DNA of 64,000 nucleotides from Congeria kusceri. Taxonomy: Eukaryota > Mollusca > Bivalvia > Myida > Dreissenidae. The stretch covers positions 310,001 to 374,000 of the forward strand of contig JAPFQT010000165.1 of NCBI GenBank assembly GCA_027627225.1, written 5' to 3'. Under the pieces are notes generated by a model. It saw only the letters and a list, made by a program, of their open reading frames with translations. It made no database searches and was not told where the DNA came from. Shown piece by piece: positions 10,501-22,665 of this stretch (position 1 is its first letter; each line of letters begins with the position of its first letter). The translations under genes were made by a program, and so were the position numbers.

Positions 10501-11396
10501 CTAAAACAACTGCCAAAGTGTTGTTTGATCAGTTTATTGTCCACTATGGCTTCCCTGCTAGGTTGCACTCTGACCAAGGCGCAAATTTTACATCCACTTT
10601 AATTAAAGAATTGTGTCAGATTGCAGGTATGGACAAGAGCAGAACCACACCTTACCACCCTATGGGCAACGGCGAAACGGAGCGGTTCAACCAGACTCTA
10701 CTTGGCATGTTAGGCACGCTAGAGGAGCATCAAAAGGCCGATTGGAAGTCATACATTCCAACACTGGTGCATGCTTATAAGTCCACACTTCACAAGGGTA
10801 CGGGGTTCTCTCCGTACTTTTTGATGTTTGGCAGGAATCCACGCTTGGCGATTGATGCCTTTCTAGGGTTGCCTACAGATGACATCGCTGACAAGAAACA
10901 TACCGAGTATGTTGCAAAGCTTCGGAAAAGACTCAGCGAGTCTTATGATAAAGCGCGCCAGAACGCTAGATCATCAGGGTTGTTAAACAAACACTATTAC
11001 GACAAATCAGCTAGATGTACTCAACTTCAACCGGGTGATATTGTCCTCGTACGTAATGTTGCGCTCCGAGGAAAGCAGAAGTTGGCGGATCGTTGGGAAC
11101 ACCACCCATACGAAGTTGTAGCGCAGCCGAATCAAGATACCCCTGTTTATGAAGTTAAGCGAGACGGAGCAAGATTTACTAAGACCAAGATGTTACATAG
11201 GAATCTGTTGCTTCCATTTATGACGATAACTGATGTGACGTTAGATCCGTCGAAACAGAGCAAGAGAGAGCAAGAGAAGCCTTCAACACTAGAGGAGTCC
11301 GGCCCCGACTCGGATGTTGGAGCAGAGACGGTTTCTAGACCACAGCGGGTACGGAAGAAACCGCAGTGGATGACGGCAGGCGATTTCGTTACTTAG
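7502..11396 (+). pseudogene. pol: Unit B pol (PR-RT-RH-IN), class I, frame broken in integrase
   Basis: Pol has no ATG of its own and should be made as Gag-Pol by -1 frameshifting. Counting from codon 7502: protease DTG at residues 53-55 (7658-7666); RT from about residue 326, with YLDD at 497-500; RNase H Asp 657, Glu 698, Asp 724; integrase zinc module His 900, His 905, Cys 935, Cys 938; first catalytic Asp 965. A one-base insertion near 10481, relative to units E and G, ends the frame at 10490-10492. The rest of integrase (Asp 10572-10574, Glu 10680-10682, D-x35-E) and a GPY/F-like C-terminal region lie in the next frame to 11396. No chromodomain was recognised. The 309-codon downstream frame looks like the severed integrase end, not a separate gene. 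Confidence 0.93.
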
Positions 11397-11907
11397 AAAA
11401 ACTGATATTGAACTGATATTTAAACCAGCTTTCACCGAAATGTTATTAATTGTCATCATTGTTATTAGGCTTGTAGTGTATGGATGACAAACAATAATTT
11501 TATTACACGATTTCAGTTTACAATGCAGCCATAGCCTCAGTATTCTGTTATCTCTAGTCGTAGTTCATTCTTTGAGCATTTGGTAATTTTTACTACGATT
11601 ATAAGACTATTATGAATGTACTCAAGTGCATTCTTCTGTAGTCGTGTAGTTAGTAGTACACTACTCATAGGTGTTGCAGTTAATATACTGTTATGCAGTT
11701 TGCATCGTCCAAAGTTCGCGAGCGTTCGTAATATCTAAGATATTCTAAACCATGCATTTCGGAGCCGTTTTATGCACATTACGTGAGATTATATAATTTA
11801 TTATTATTATTATTATTATATTTTGTGATATTTTTTTACAGTTGCAGTGAATATGCGTTGTAATTTATGTATAAGTCAGGAGACTTATTTTGTGGGCAGG
11901 GGAAGTA
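11397..11907 (+). other. Unit B 3' UTR with polypurine tract at 11894-11907
   Basis: The layout matches the stretch after unit A, with no env frame. I see no distinctive change. Confidence 0.8.
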
Positions 11908-12496
11908 TGTCAGAGAGTAAATTAAAGCAATCATTTTGACTTTTCAAATCTTCTCAACGTACACAATCAATTTCGATCTATTTCTATTAACATTAATTCT
12001 TTCCGAACGGTTACTACAGTTCAGCTAACAGCTAACACATCTAACCTGTTTCAATCATCACAACCTGTTTCACGCATGACTAGTTCGTGGCGTCGGTCAT
12101 GTGACAGGCGCAAGTAACCGCGCATTTGCCACTTGACCGCCAGAACATAAACACCTTTATATCTTTGATATATTGTTCTGCGTCATTATTACAGTTTAGT
12201 GATAGATTATTTTATTATCTTTAGCTTTGTATTGTTATAATTTATTATTACCTGCAACGTATTAAATAATATTAGGTTATCTATTGTATTGTAATATTGT
12301 AATATTGCCATATTGTTATAATTCTTATCATTATTGTAAGTGTTGTTTTATAAATATTATTATTATTAATGTAAGGCATTTGCCACTTGACCGCCAGAAC
12401 ATAAACACCTTTATATCTTTGATATATTGTTCTGCGTCATTATTACAGTCCCTTCCCACGAACCATATAAAATATTTGCCGAGAGATGCGTCGACA
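11908..12496 (+). repeat. LTR2 (589 bp)
   Basis: TGTCAG to GACA. The 73-bp internal repeats are at 12122-12194 and 12376-12448. It serves as 3' LTR of unit B and 5' LTR of unit C. Confidence 0.92.
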
Positions 12497-14197
12497 ATGG
12501 CGCCCAACGTTCGGATGTGAAGGCCACTGTACAACACAGAAGACGACATCCAGTCTGTAACTCTACACAGAATTGTAAACAATCTAGTTTACACATATGC
12601 CAGCTGGACGGATTTCCTCGGGATATCCCAGCAATAGCGAACTCTGATGTCATCACAGAGAGACGCGTCCTGATTGGATATTGTATCCACGCATGCACGG
12701 GAAACCGTGTTGTTTATAAACATTGTCACGTGTACACATCGTTTTACCGGGGCCCAAACTGAACTTTATACTCGCGAGTGAAATTTTGAAGGAGGAATCA
12801 TTGATCGTCAAAGGATCCATTACATCTCCGTCGATCGTCGTTGGATGTGACACTGACTTTGATGTGCTTTCAACTTAGCTGGAAGTTGTGTTTGGACACT
12901 TACTGTTTCCGGTCGTGAGTTTTATTTAATAGTTTGTGTTATTTTAGTTTTTTGTGTGTGTCTATTTATGGACATATAATTGGATCAACTGGTAAGAATT
13001 GTGTTTGCTTAGTTTTCATTTAATTTGATTATACATTAAATATCAGTTCCGTTTCGTTTAAAATCTATTTTGCTATAATTTCAATTGTAAGCAAGTAAAA
13101 AAATTCTCATTGTAAATAAAATCTCAATTGTTGTTTGATATAGGCATAATCATTAACAATTTTAATTAGCTATGTATATAGATTAAGTTTTTATAATTTT
13201 AGATTGTTTTATTATTTAGGTGATAAATAATTCTGATCTCAGCACACGACACAGCACCTTGCATGATAAATCACTTGTCATAACCATATTATTAACCTCT
13301 GTCAAACTTCTAACTTTTACTGGTCCGTTTTTGTTTGCCCATCTTTGCCAATGCGTCGTTAAATACAACACATTGTACACAGTTTCTAATCCATAAAGCC
13401 TTGCAAGGTTACGCGCGATTTCGATCGGTTCGCAAATAATCTGAAATATTGTGCAATATTTCAAATGTAAACACGCACGCATTATCGGCAAAATGTAAAC
13501 GTATCGATTACTGTCGGCATTGATTACGCTTATAGAACATAATAGGGTGCACGGTACACACATATACGTATTGATTGGGAGTTGTAGTAGCGCAGTTGGT
13601 ATAGTATGGGATTAGTAGTCTAACGGTAGTTAGTTCAATTCTAGTAGTGAAGTGGATTATTCCTCGTGAAAGTGAAAGTCGTTTTTCACTGATAACAAAA
13701 GGGTTGTGTCAGATTGTTGTCTCAGTTTAGAGGTCAGATTTAGGTTAGCTATTTATAGCTGTGGGTTATCGTGACTGGTTTTAGAGCCGGGTATTACAGT
13801 AGTAGTCCACCTTGAATGATTGTGCGCAGTGACGTCGTGTAGCAGTTGGTTCCCTTGACTTGATTAATTTAATTGTAGTAAGCTCCCTTGCGTCTGCTTT
13901 AACATAAAGCGTCGTCTACTTAATTGAAGTCAAACGCAGAATTAAAATAACTTATTACTTTGAAAGTTTAGTTGTTCACTTTGTGAATGTAAGTATGAAA
14001 TAAAATGTGATTTTGCAGTTAACACAATGTGTTGCTTGTTATTGTTTGTACACTGAATTAAATACCGCACATAAATATTGCCTTATTGTTGTATTCGCTT
14101 AAATAATTAAGCATAATAATGTGTTTACAATAATTACATGGTATTTGTTTTACAGCTATTACAACTAATTGCTTCTTATTGATATTTTGCTTTGAGA
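12497..14197 (+). other. Unit C leader, possible intron 12992-14155
   Basis: It has the same candidate splice sites and tRNA-like segment (13581-13652) as unit B. It carries C in TTAGCTATT near 13749, a variant shared only with unit D, and T in TTTATGG near 12969. Confidence 0.75.
12498..12510 (+). promoter_or_regulatory. Primer binding site, tRNA-Lys type (unit C)
   Basis: TGGCGCCCAACGT, one base after LTR2. Confidence 0.85.
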
Positions 14198-16024
14198 ATG
14201 GCAGAAGCAATTAGTGAAAGAGAATTGCGCCGTATCAGGAGAGAGCAGTTAAGGGAAGAAATTTTGAAGGAGGAACAAGAATTAAAGGAAAGGAGAATAA
14301 GAGAGAGGCTTGAAAGAGAATTACAGAGTGAGGTGTCCAACATCTTGGATGAACATGACAGCATTATATCAAACGTGAACACAATCGATGACTATTTATA
14401 TGGAGAGACAATGAATAGCATTGAACATATATCTAAAAATGGAAAATCACGGGACTGCTTGGAAACCCAAGTAAAGAAAACCACACCAGATTCTTTATGT
14501 TATTTGGATGAGCACATGAGGAGACTTGATAACACATTACGTGAATTAAACATAGGAGATCGTGACGATGAAAATAGAAATTATTCCTCGAGTGAATACC
14601 ACATACAGACAATAATTAGGGACAATTCTTCAATTGTGGCGGATAGGAAACTAGGAATAGAAGAACGCCTTAGCGATAGAGTACACGATAAAAGATGGAG
14701 TAGACATGAGGTAGAGAGTGTCCGGAAATATAGTTTGAGAGATGATATTAGGAAAGTACACGATGAATATGAAGAAATAAGAAGTCAATCTGACAAGTAT
14801 GAAAACAAGAGTATTCAGCTGCAAAGAATACGAGAGGATGAGGAAAAGAACCATAGATTGATGCTTGAACAGAGATTGGTTTTAGAAAATGAATTGAAAC
14901 AAAAGCGTCAGGCTGAGAAAGAGTTACTACGAAACATAGAACAGCTAGAGTTACAGGAAAGGGAATTGCTTAAGCAACGGAGTGAGAATGAAATGCTTGA
15001 CAGAGAATTGGCTATCAAAAGAATGAAAGATGATGATATGAATAGAAGACTAGAACTATTAAAACAGAAAGAAAGTGCTCTTAAAAGTAAATTGCAGAAG
15101 AAGAGTGATGATAGTATGACAAGAGAGGTGAGAACAAATGACCTACATAAACTGAGCATACCGAAATTGCCGAGCTTTGACGGCAAGCACTTCGAAGAAT
15201 GGAAGTTTGAAGTAGTATGTCTGATGAGGACAGGGCTGTATCCTGATTACGCATTGTCACGTGCTATCAGAAACTCGTTGCAAGGTGATACACGCAAGCT
15301 ATTGTTGACAATCAAACCATCTGATTCAGCAGAAAAGGTCATCGCTAAAATGACTGAGATTTTTGGAGAAGTAAAGTCTGGTGAAAGAATAGTGCAAGAC
15401 TTTTATTCAGCGAAACAACATGAAACTGAATCATGCTCTGCATGGGGAATAAGGCTAGAAGCTCTCTTTCAACAGGCAGTTAATAAGGGGGAAATAGAAG
15501 AAAGTAAAAGAGATAACAAGCTGAAAGAAAGATTTTGGAGAGGACTGAAGTCTGAGAAACTGAAAACAGCAACAAGAGTTTCATACGAATCGAGCGACAG
15601 TTTTGAAAAGCTTAGAAGGAAAGCGAGACTAGAAGAGGAAGAAGATAATCCTGTAAAGGTTACAGAAACAGCAATCTTAAATCAGCAATCAACAGGCGAC
15701 AGATTTAAAGTTTTGGATGAGATGCTGGAAAGGCTCAAGACCATTGAAGCTGAGATGAGTGAAATGAAGAAGCAGAACCGGGAAAGGAAGAGAGAATATG
15801 GATCCTATGAAGCGCCAAAGTCTAGTGACCAGGAAGAGAGACAATATCGATACAACAATAGAGGGCGTTATTATAGAGGAGGATTCAGAAGAGGGAGATA
15901 TTCAAATAGAGAGCAGACTCAAGATAAAAGTCCGGAAGATGAATCAAAGGCAAAAAATAAACAGAGTAATTTAAACGAGAAAGCGCTTTCACGGCAGGGC
16001 ACGATGGGAGCGAAGCAGAATTAG
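14198..16024 (+). CDS. gag: Gag, unit C (intact)
   Basis: The reading frame is intact and its product is identical to that of unit B. The capsid-like region is at about 15143-15610 and the Arg/Gly-rich tail at about 15840-15910. The frameshift heptamer is inside its 3' end at 15970. The start is the ATG at 14198, because the two codons before it (TTG AGA) are not a plausible eukaryotic start. Confidence 0.87.
   Translation: MAEAISERELRRIRREQLREEILKEEQELKERRIRERLERELQSEVSNILDEHDSIISNVNTIDDYLYGETMNSIEHISKNGKSRDCLETQVKKTTPDSLCYLDEHMRRLDNTLRELNIGDRDDENRNYSSSEYHIQTIIRDNSSIVADRKLGIEERLSDRVHDKRWSRHEVESVRKYSLRDDIRKVHDEYEEIRSQSDKYENKSIQLQRIREDEEKNHRLMLEQRLVLENELKQKRQAEKELLRNIEQLELQERELLKQRSENEMLDRELAIKRMKDDDMNRRLELLKQKESALKSKLQKKSDDSMTREVRTNDLHKLSIPKLPSFDGKHFEEWKFEVVCLMRTGLYPDYALSRAIRNSLQGDTRKLLLTIKPSDSAEKVIAKMTEIFGEVKSGERIVQDFYSAKQHETESCSAWGIRLEALFQQAVNKGEIEESKRDNKLKERFWRGLKSEKLKTATRVSYESSDSFEKLRRKARLEEEEDNPVKVTETAILNQQSTGDRFKVLDEMLERLKTIEAEMSEMKKQNRERKREYGSYEAPKSSDQEERQYRYNNRGRYYRGGFRRGRYSNREQTQDKSPEDESKAKNKQSNLNEKALSRQGTMGAKQN
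15970..15976 (+). promoter_or_regulatory. -1 frameshift heptamer (unit C)
   Basis: T TTA AAC in the gag frame, directly after the last pol-frame stop. Confidence 0.86.
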
Positions 16025-19000
16025 AAAGCCCTACAAGAATAGCTAGTAACCTTAGAGAAAGGCTGATAGGTGAGTCAAACGAAGGAGTAATCATCATTGA
16101 AGGAAAAGAGATAAAAGCATTGATTGATACTGGATCAATGGTCACCACGTTGTCCGAAAGCTACTACAATAAAATGGATCCAAAGCCAGAACTTAGGCCA
16201 TTAACAGATTTTAAAATTCAGCTGACTGGAGCCAATGGAAGTGCAATAATATACACAGGCTATATAGAAGTAACTGTGCAATTACCATGTGCACCAAGAC
16301 AGTCTCAAATACTCGTTTTGATAGTTAAGGATACCGAATTGAATGCTAAAGTACCAGCCATTGTTGGAACAAATCTTTTACGACAGTATAGACCAGACTT
16401 TGAAATGCAAAGTGAAGATTTTCCTCGAGCATGGCAACTTGCATTTAATACAATGATATCGCCAATAGTAGGTAAGGTTAAAACTACAAAGACAGTCATT
16501 CTTCATCCAATGGAGACTAAGACCATCACTGGTTTTGTCAGAAAATCATGTGTGATTGAAGCAGCTGTTACAGAAACCGGTGATCTGCCTACGGCTTTTG
16601 GCGTATGTCCTAGAGTAGTGAGCCTGAACAAACCAGGGAAAACTGCAAGAGTACCTGTGAGAGTATACAATTTATCAGCCAAGACAATCAAGATTGAAAA
16701 TAAAAGTGTTCTTTGTAAGCTTGAAATAGTGAATGTTTTAAGGTCTGTCCCTATCTGCGAGAAAAGTGACAATGAAATCCCAGAAGAAGTGAAAGTCTGC
16801 AACATTCAGAGCAATGAATCACATTATGACATAAAGACTGAATTCGGTGTGGATATTGAAGAGTCAGAGTTGTCACACGAACAGAAGATTCAAGTATACC
16901 ACTTATTCAAGCAATGGGAAATGATTTTTCCAAAGTGCAAAACCGATTTGGGACATACGACCGAAGTTAAGCATAAAATCGAGTTGACAGATGAAACTCC
17001 ATTCAGAGAACCGTATCGACGAGTACCCCCTCATCTATACAACGAAGTTAAAGAACACCTGCAAGAGATGCTGGATATTGGTGCCATCAAAGAATCGAAA
17101 AGCCCCTGGTCGTCAAACATTGTTGTCGTGAGAAAGAAGGACGGAACACTTAGATGCTGTATAGATTTTAGAAAATTAAACTCAAGAACTAAGAAAGATG
17201 CATATGGAATACCAAAAGTTGAAGATACCTTACATATGCTTGCTGGCTCTAAATATTTTTCGAAGATCGATCTGAAATCTGGATACTGGCAAATCGAACT
17301 AGAAGAGGAAGATAAGGAGAAAACCGCTTTTCAAGTTCCAGGTGTTGGTTTCTTTGAATGCAACAGGCTTCCCTTCGGACTATGCAACGCCCCGGCGACG
17401 TTTCAGAGATTAATGGCACGTTGCATGGGTGATCTGAACTTGAGAGAGTGTCTAATCTATTTAGACGATATCGTGTTATTCTCTCCTGATATAAATTCCC
17501 ATCTAGATCGACTAAATGCCGTATTTTCTCGTCTAGCACAATACAATCTGAATGTAAATCCAAAAAAATGTGAATTTTTCAAGACAAAAACAACTTACCT
17601 GGGTCATGTGGTGTCAGCAGACGGAATCCAGGCTGATCCGCAAAAGATTGAAGCCGTCAAAAACTGGCCTGTCCCTAGAACCTTGAAAGATGTCCGGAAA
17701 TTCCTAGGGTTTGCCGGCTACTATAGGCGGTTCATCAAAGGGTTTTCCAATGTTGCCAGACCACTGAACGATTTGCTTCTTGGAACATCAACAAAGAAGT
17801 CAGCCAAGAAAAGCCCAAAACCAAAGTTCAGATGGGAGTCTAGTCAACAAAGCGCGTTCGATGCTTTGAAGCAGAAACTGTCAAATCCACCGATCCTTGC
17901 ATATGCTGACTACACCTTGCCATTTACGCTGCACACTGACGCCAGTGGCACAGGAATTGGCGCCGTGCTGTATCAGAAGCAAGACGGAAAGGACCGAGTA
18001 GTGGCATACGCGAGCAGAAGTCTCACAAAGGCAGAGAGGAATTATCCAGCTCATAAGCTCGAGTTTCTCGCTGTCAAGTGGGCCGTGTGTGATAAGTTCC
18101 ACGACTACTTGTACGGCGGGAAATTCGAGGTTGTTACGGATAATAACCCTCTTACCTATGTAACGACATCGGCGAAGCTCGATGCAACGGGACAACGATG
18201 GATCGCGTCTCTAGCGAATTACGACTTCAGCATTCGCTATCGGAAGGGAAAGAACCACAACGATGCAGACGGATTAAGTCGTATTTCCCCATTGGTCATG
18301 GACGCCCTATGTACATCAGCTGAGGTCAACATTCCGATTCACCAAACCTTGGTTTCGCCAGGAAATGAGCCGTCTGCGAGTGATCCAACTGAAGATATAC
18401 CGGAAGATCTTCTTCAATCGCATAGCCTGTCTAATAAGGACTGGATCAAGGCTCAGTCGGATGACCCACAATTGAAAGACATAATTAGTCACCTTCGCAA
18501 TGGCACTAGACCTTCTTCGAAGGATAGTTGCAAACAGTATGCTAGAGAATGGGAAAAATTCGTTGTGCAAAGTGGCGTACTATGTCGCAACGCCATGGTC
18601 AACGATGTTAATCGAACACAGATCGTTGTTCCAGAGCATCTCAGAAGTGACATGTTCAGAGCGCTCCATGACGACTTAGGACATCAGGGAAGGGATCGTA
18701 CTACTAGCCTGCTGAAGGAGCGATTCTACTGGCCTGGTTTAGATGCGTTTGCTGCCGAAAAGGTCAAACAGTGTGGTCGCTGTACCCGTAGAAAACGACA
18801 CCCGGATCGAGCTGAACTTCAGCCCATTGAGTCAACGGCACCATTAGAGATTGTGTGCATTGATTATTTGTCGCTTGAAAGGTCCAAAGGAGGGTTCGAA
18901 AATGTACTGGTAATAACCGATCATTTTAGCCGGTATGCACAAGCTTACACCAACACGTAATCAAACGGCTAAAACAACTGCCAAAGTGTTGTTTGATCAG

Positions 19001-19864
19001 TTTATTGTCCACTATGGCTTCCCTGCTAGGTTGCACTCTGACCAAGGCGCAAATTTTACATCCACTTTAATTAAAGAATTGTGTCAGATTGCAGGTATGG
19101 ACAAGAGCAGAACCACACCTTACCACCCTATGGGCAACGGCGAAACGGAGCGGTTCAACCAGACTCTACTTGGCATGTTAGGCACGCTAGAGGAGCATCA
19201 AAAGGCCGATTGGAAGTCATACATTCCAACACTGGTGCATGCTTATAAGTCCACACTTCACAAGGGTACGGGGTTCTCTCCGTACTTTTTGATGTTTGGC
19301 AGGAATCCACGCTTGGCGATTGATGCCTTTCTAGGGTTGCCTACAGATGACATCGCTGACAAGAAACATACCGAGTATGTTGCAAAGCTTCGGAAAAGAC
19401 TCAGCGAGTCTTATGATAAAGCGCGCCAGAACGCTAGATCATCAGGGTTGTTAAACAAACACTATTACGACAAATCAGCTAGATGTACTCAACTTCAACC
19501 GGGTGATATTGTCCTCGTACGTAATGTTGCGCTCCGAGGAAAGCAGAAGTTGGCGGATCGTTGGGAACACCACCCATACGAAGTTGTAGCGCAGCCGAAT
19601 CAAGATACCCCTGTTTATGAAGTTAAGCGAGACGGAGCAAGATTTACTAAGACCAAGATGTTACATAGGAATCTGTTGCTTCCATTTATGACGATAACTG
19701 ATGTGACGTTAGATCCGTCGAAACAGAGCAAGAGAGAGCAAGAGAAGCCTTCAACACTAGAGGAGTCCGGCCCCGACTCGGATGTTGGAGCAGAGACGGT
19801 TTCTAGACCACAGCGGGTACGGAAGAAACCGCAGTGGATGACGGCAGGCGATTTCGTTACTTAG
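15970..19864 (+). pseudogene. pol: Unit C pol, class I, frame broken in integrase
   Basis: Protease DTG is at 16126-16134, RT YLDD at 17458-17469 and the first integrase catalytic Asp at 18862. The one-base insertion near 18949 leads to a stop at 18958-18960. The remaining integrase residues (Asp 19040, Glu 19148) follow in the shifted frame to 19864. The lesion is the same as in units A, B, D and F, so it was probably inherited by duplication and did not arise anew here. Confidence 0.93.
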
Positions 19865-20375
19865 AAAAACTGATATTGAACTGATATTTAAACCAGCTTT
19901 CACCGAAATGTTATTAATTGTCATCATTGTTATTAGGCTTGTAGTGTATGGATGACAAACAATAATTTTATTACACGATTTCAGTTTACAATGCAGCCAT
20001 AGCCTCAGTATTCTGTTATCTCTAGTCGTAGTTCATTCTTTGAGCATTTGGTAATTTTTACTACGATTATAAGACTATTATGAATGTACTCAAGTGCATT
20101 CTTCTGTAGTCGTGTAGTTAGTAGTACACTACTCATAGGTGTTGCAGTTAATATACTGTTATGCAGTTTGCATCGTCCAAAGTTCGCGAGCGTTCGTAAT
20201 ATCTAAGATATTCTAAACCATGCATTTCGGAGCCGTTTTATGCACATTACGTGAGATTATATAATTTATTATTATTATTATTATTATATTTTGTGATATT
20301 TTTTTACAGTTGCAGTGAATATGCGTTGTAATTTATGTATAAGTCAGGAGACTTATTTTGTGGGCAGGGGAAGTA
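19865..20375 (+). other. Unit C 3' UTR with polypurine tract at 20362-20375
   Basis: Non-coding, with the ATT run present. I see no distinctive change. Confidence 0.8.
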
Positions 20376-20964
20376 TGTCAGAGAGTAAATTAAAGCAATC
20401 ATTTTGACTTTTCAAATCTTCTCAACGTACACAATCAATTTCGATCTATTTCTATTAACATTAATTCTTTCCGAACGGTTACTACAGTTCAGCTAACAGC
20501 TAACACATCTAACCTGTTTCAATCATCACAACCTGTTTCACGCATGACTAGTTCGTGGCGTCGGTCATGTGACAGGCGCAAGTAACCGCGCATTTGCCAC
20601 TTGACCGCCAGAACATAAACACCTTTATATCTTTGATATATTGTTCTGCGTCATTATTACAGTTTAGTGATAGATTATTTTATTATCTTTAGCTTTGTAT
20701 TGTTATAATTTATTATTACCTGCAACGTATTAAATAATATTAGGTTATCTATTGTATTGTAATATTGTAATATTGCCATATTGTTATAATTCTTATCATT
20801 ATTGTAAGTGTTGTTTTATAAATATTATTATTATTAATGTAAGGCATTTGCCACTTGACCGCCAGAACATAAACACCTTTATATCTTTGATATATTGTTC
20901 TGCGTCATTATTACAGTCCCTTCCCACGAACCATATAAAATATTTGCCGAGAGATGCGTCGACA
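20376..20964 (+). repeat. LTR3 (589 bp)
   Basis: Terminal TG and CA are intact. The internal 73-bp repeats are at 20590-20662 and 20844-20916. Confidence 0.92.
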
Positions 20965-22665
20965 ATGGCGCCCAACGTTCGGATGTGAAGGCCACTGTAC
21001 AACACAGAAGACGACATCCAGTCTGTAACTCTACACAGAATTGTAAACAATCTAGTTTACACATATGCCAGCTGGACGGATTTCCTCGGGATATCCCAGC
21101 AATAGCGAACTCTGATGTCATCACAGAGAGACGCGTCCTGATTGGATATTGTATCCACGCATGCACGGGAAACCGTGTTGTTTATAAACATTGTCACGTG
21201 TACACATCGTTTTACCGGGGCCCAAACTGAACTTTATACTCGCGAGTGAAATTTTGAAGGAGGAATCATTGATCGTCAAAGGATCCATTACATCTCCGTC
21301 GATCGTCGTTGGATGTGACACTGACTTTGATGTGCTTTCAACTTAGCTGGAAGTTGTGTTTGGACACTTACTGTTTCCGGTCGTGAGTTTTATTTAATAG
21401 TTTGTGTTATTTTAGTTTTTTGTGTGTGTCTATTTATGGACATATAATTGGATCAACTGGTAAGAATTGTGTTTGCTTAGTTTTCATTTAATTTGATTAT
21501 ACATTAAATATCAGTTCCGTTTCGTTTAAAATCTATTTTGCTATAATTTCAATTGTAAGCAAGTAAAAAAATTCTCATTGTAAATAAAATCTCAATTGTT
21601 GTTTGATATAGGCATAATCATTAACAATTTTAATTAGCTATGTATATAGATTAAGTTTTTATAATTTTAGATTGTTTTATTATTTAGGTGATAAATAATT
21701 CTGATCTCAGCACACGACACAGCACCTTGCATGATAAATCACTTGTCATAACCATATTATTAACCTCTGTCAAACTTCTAACTTTTACTGGTCCGTTTTT
21801 GTTTGCCCATCTTTGCCAATGCGTCGTTAAATACAACACATTGTACACAGTTTCTAATCCATAAAGCCTTGCAAGGTTACGCGCGATTTCGATCGGTTCG
21901 CAAATAATCTGAAATATTGTGCAATATTTCAAATGTAAACACGCACGCATTATCGGCAAAATGTAAACGTATCGATTACTGTCGGCATTGATTACGCTTA
22001 TAGAACATAATAGGGTGCACGGTACACACATATACGTATTGATTGGGAGTTGTAGTAGCGCAGTTGGTATAGTATGGGATTAGTAGTCTAACGGTAGTTA
22101 GTTCAATTCTAGTAGTGAAGTGGATTATTCCTCGTGAAAGTGAAAGTCGTTTTTCACTGATAACAAAAGGGTTGTGTCAGATTGTTGTCTCAGTTTAGAG
22201 GTCAGATTTAGGTTAGCTATTTATAGCTGTGGGTTATCGTGACTGGTTTTAGAGCCGGGTATTACAGTAGTAGTCCACCTTGAATGATTGTGCGCAGTGA
22301 CGTCGTGTAGCAGTTGGTTCCCTTGACTTGATTAATTTAATTGTAGTAAGCTCCCTTGCGTCTGCTTTAACATAAAGCGTCGTCTACTTAATTGAAGTCA
22401 AACGCAGAATTAAAATAACTTATTACTTTGAAAGTTTAGTTGTTCACTTTGTGAATGTAAGTATGAAATAAAATGTGATTTTGCAGTTAACACAATGTGT
22501 TGCTTGTTATTGTTTGTACACTGAATTAAATACCGCACATAAATATTGCCTTATTGTTGTATTCGCTTAAATAATTAAGCATAATAATGTGTTTACAATA
22601 ATTACATGGTATTTGTTTTACAGCTATTACAACTAATTGCTTCTTATTGATATTTTGCTTTGAGA
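20965..22665 (+). other. Unit D leader, possible intron 21460-22623
   Basis: It shares the TTAGCTATT variant (near 22217) with unit C. The tRNA-like segment is at 22049-22120. Confidence 0.75.
20966..20978 (+). promoter_or_regulatory. Primer binding site, tRNA-Lys type (unit D)
   Basis: TGGCGCCCAACGT, one base after LTR3. Confidence 0.85.
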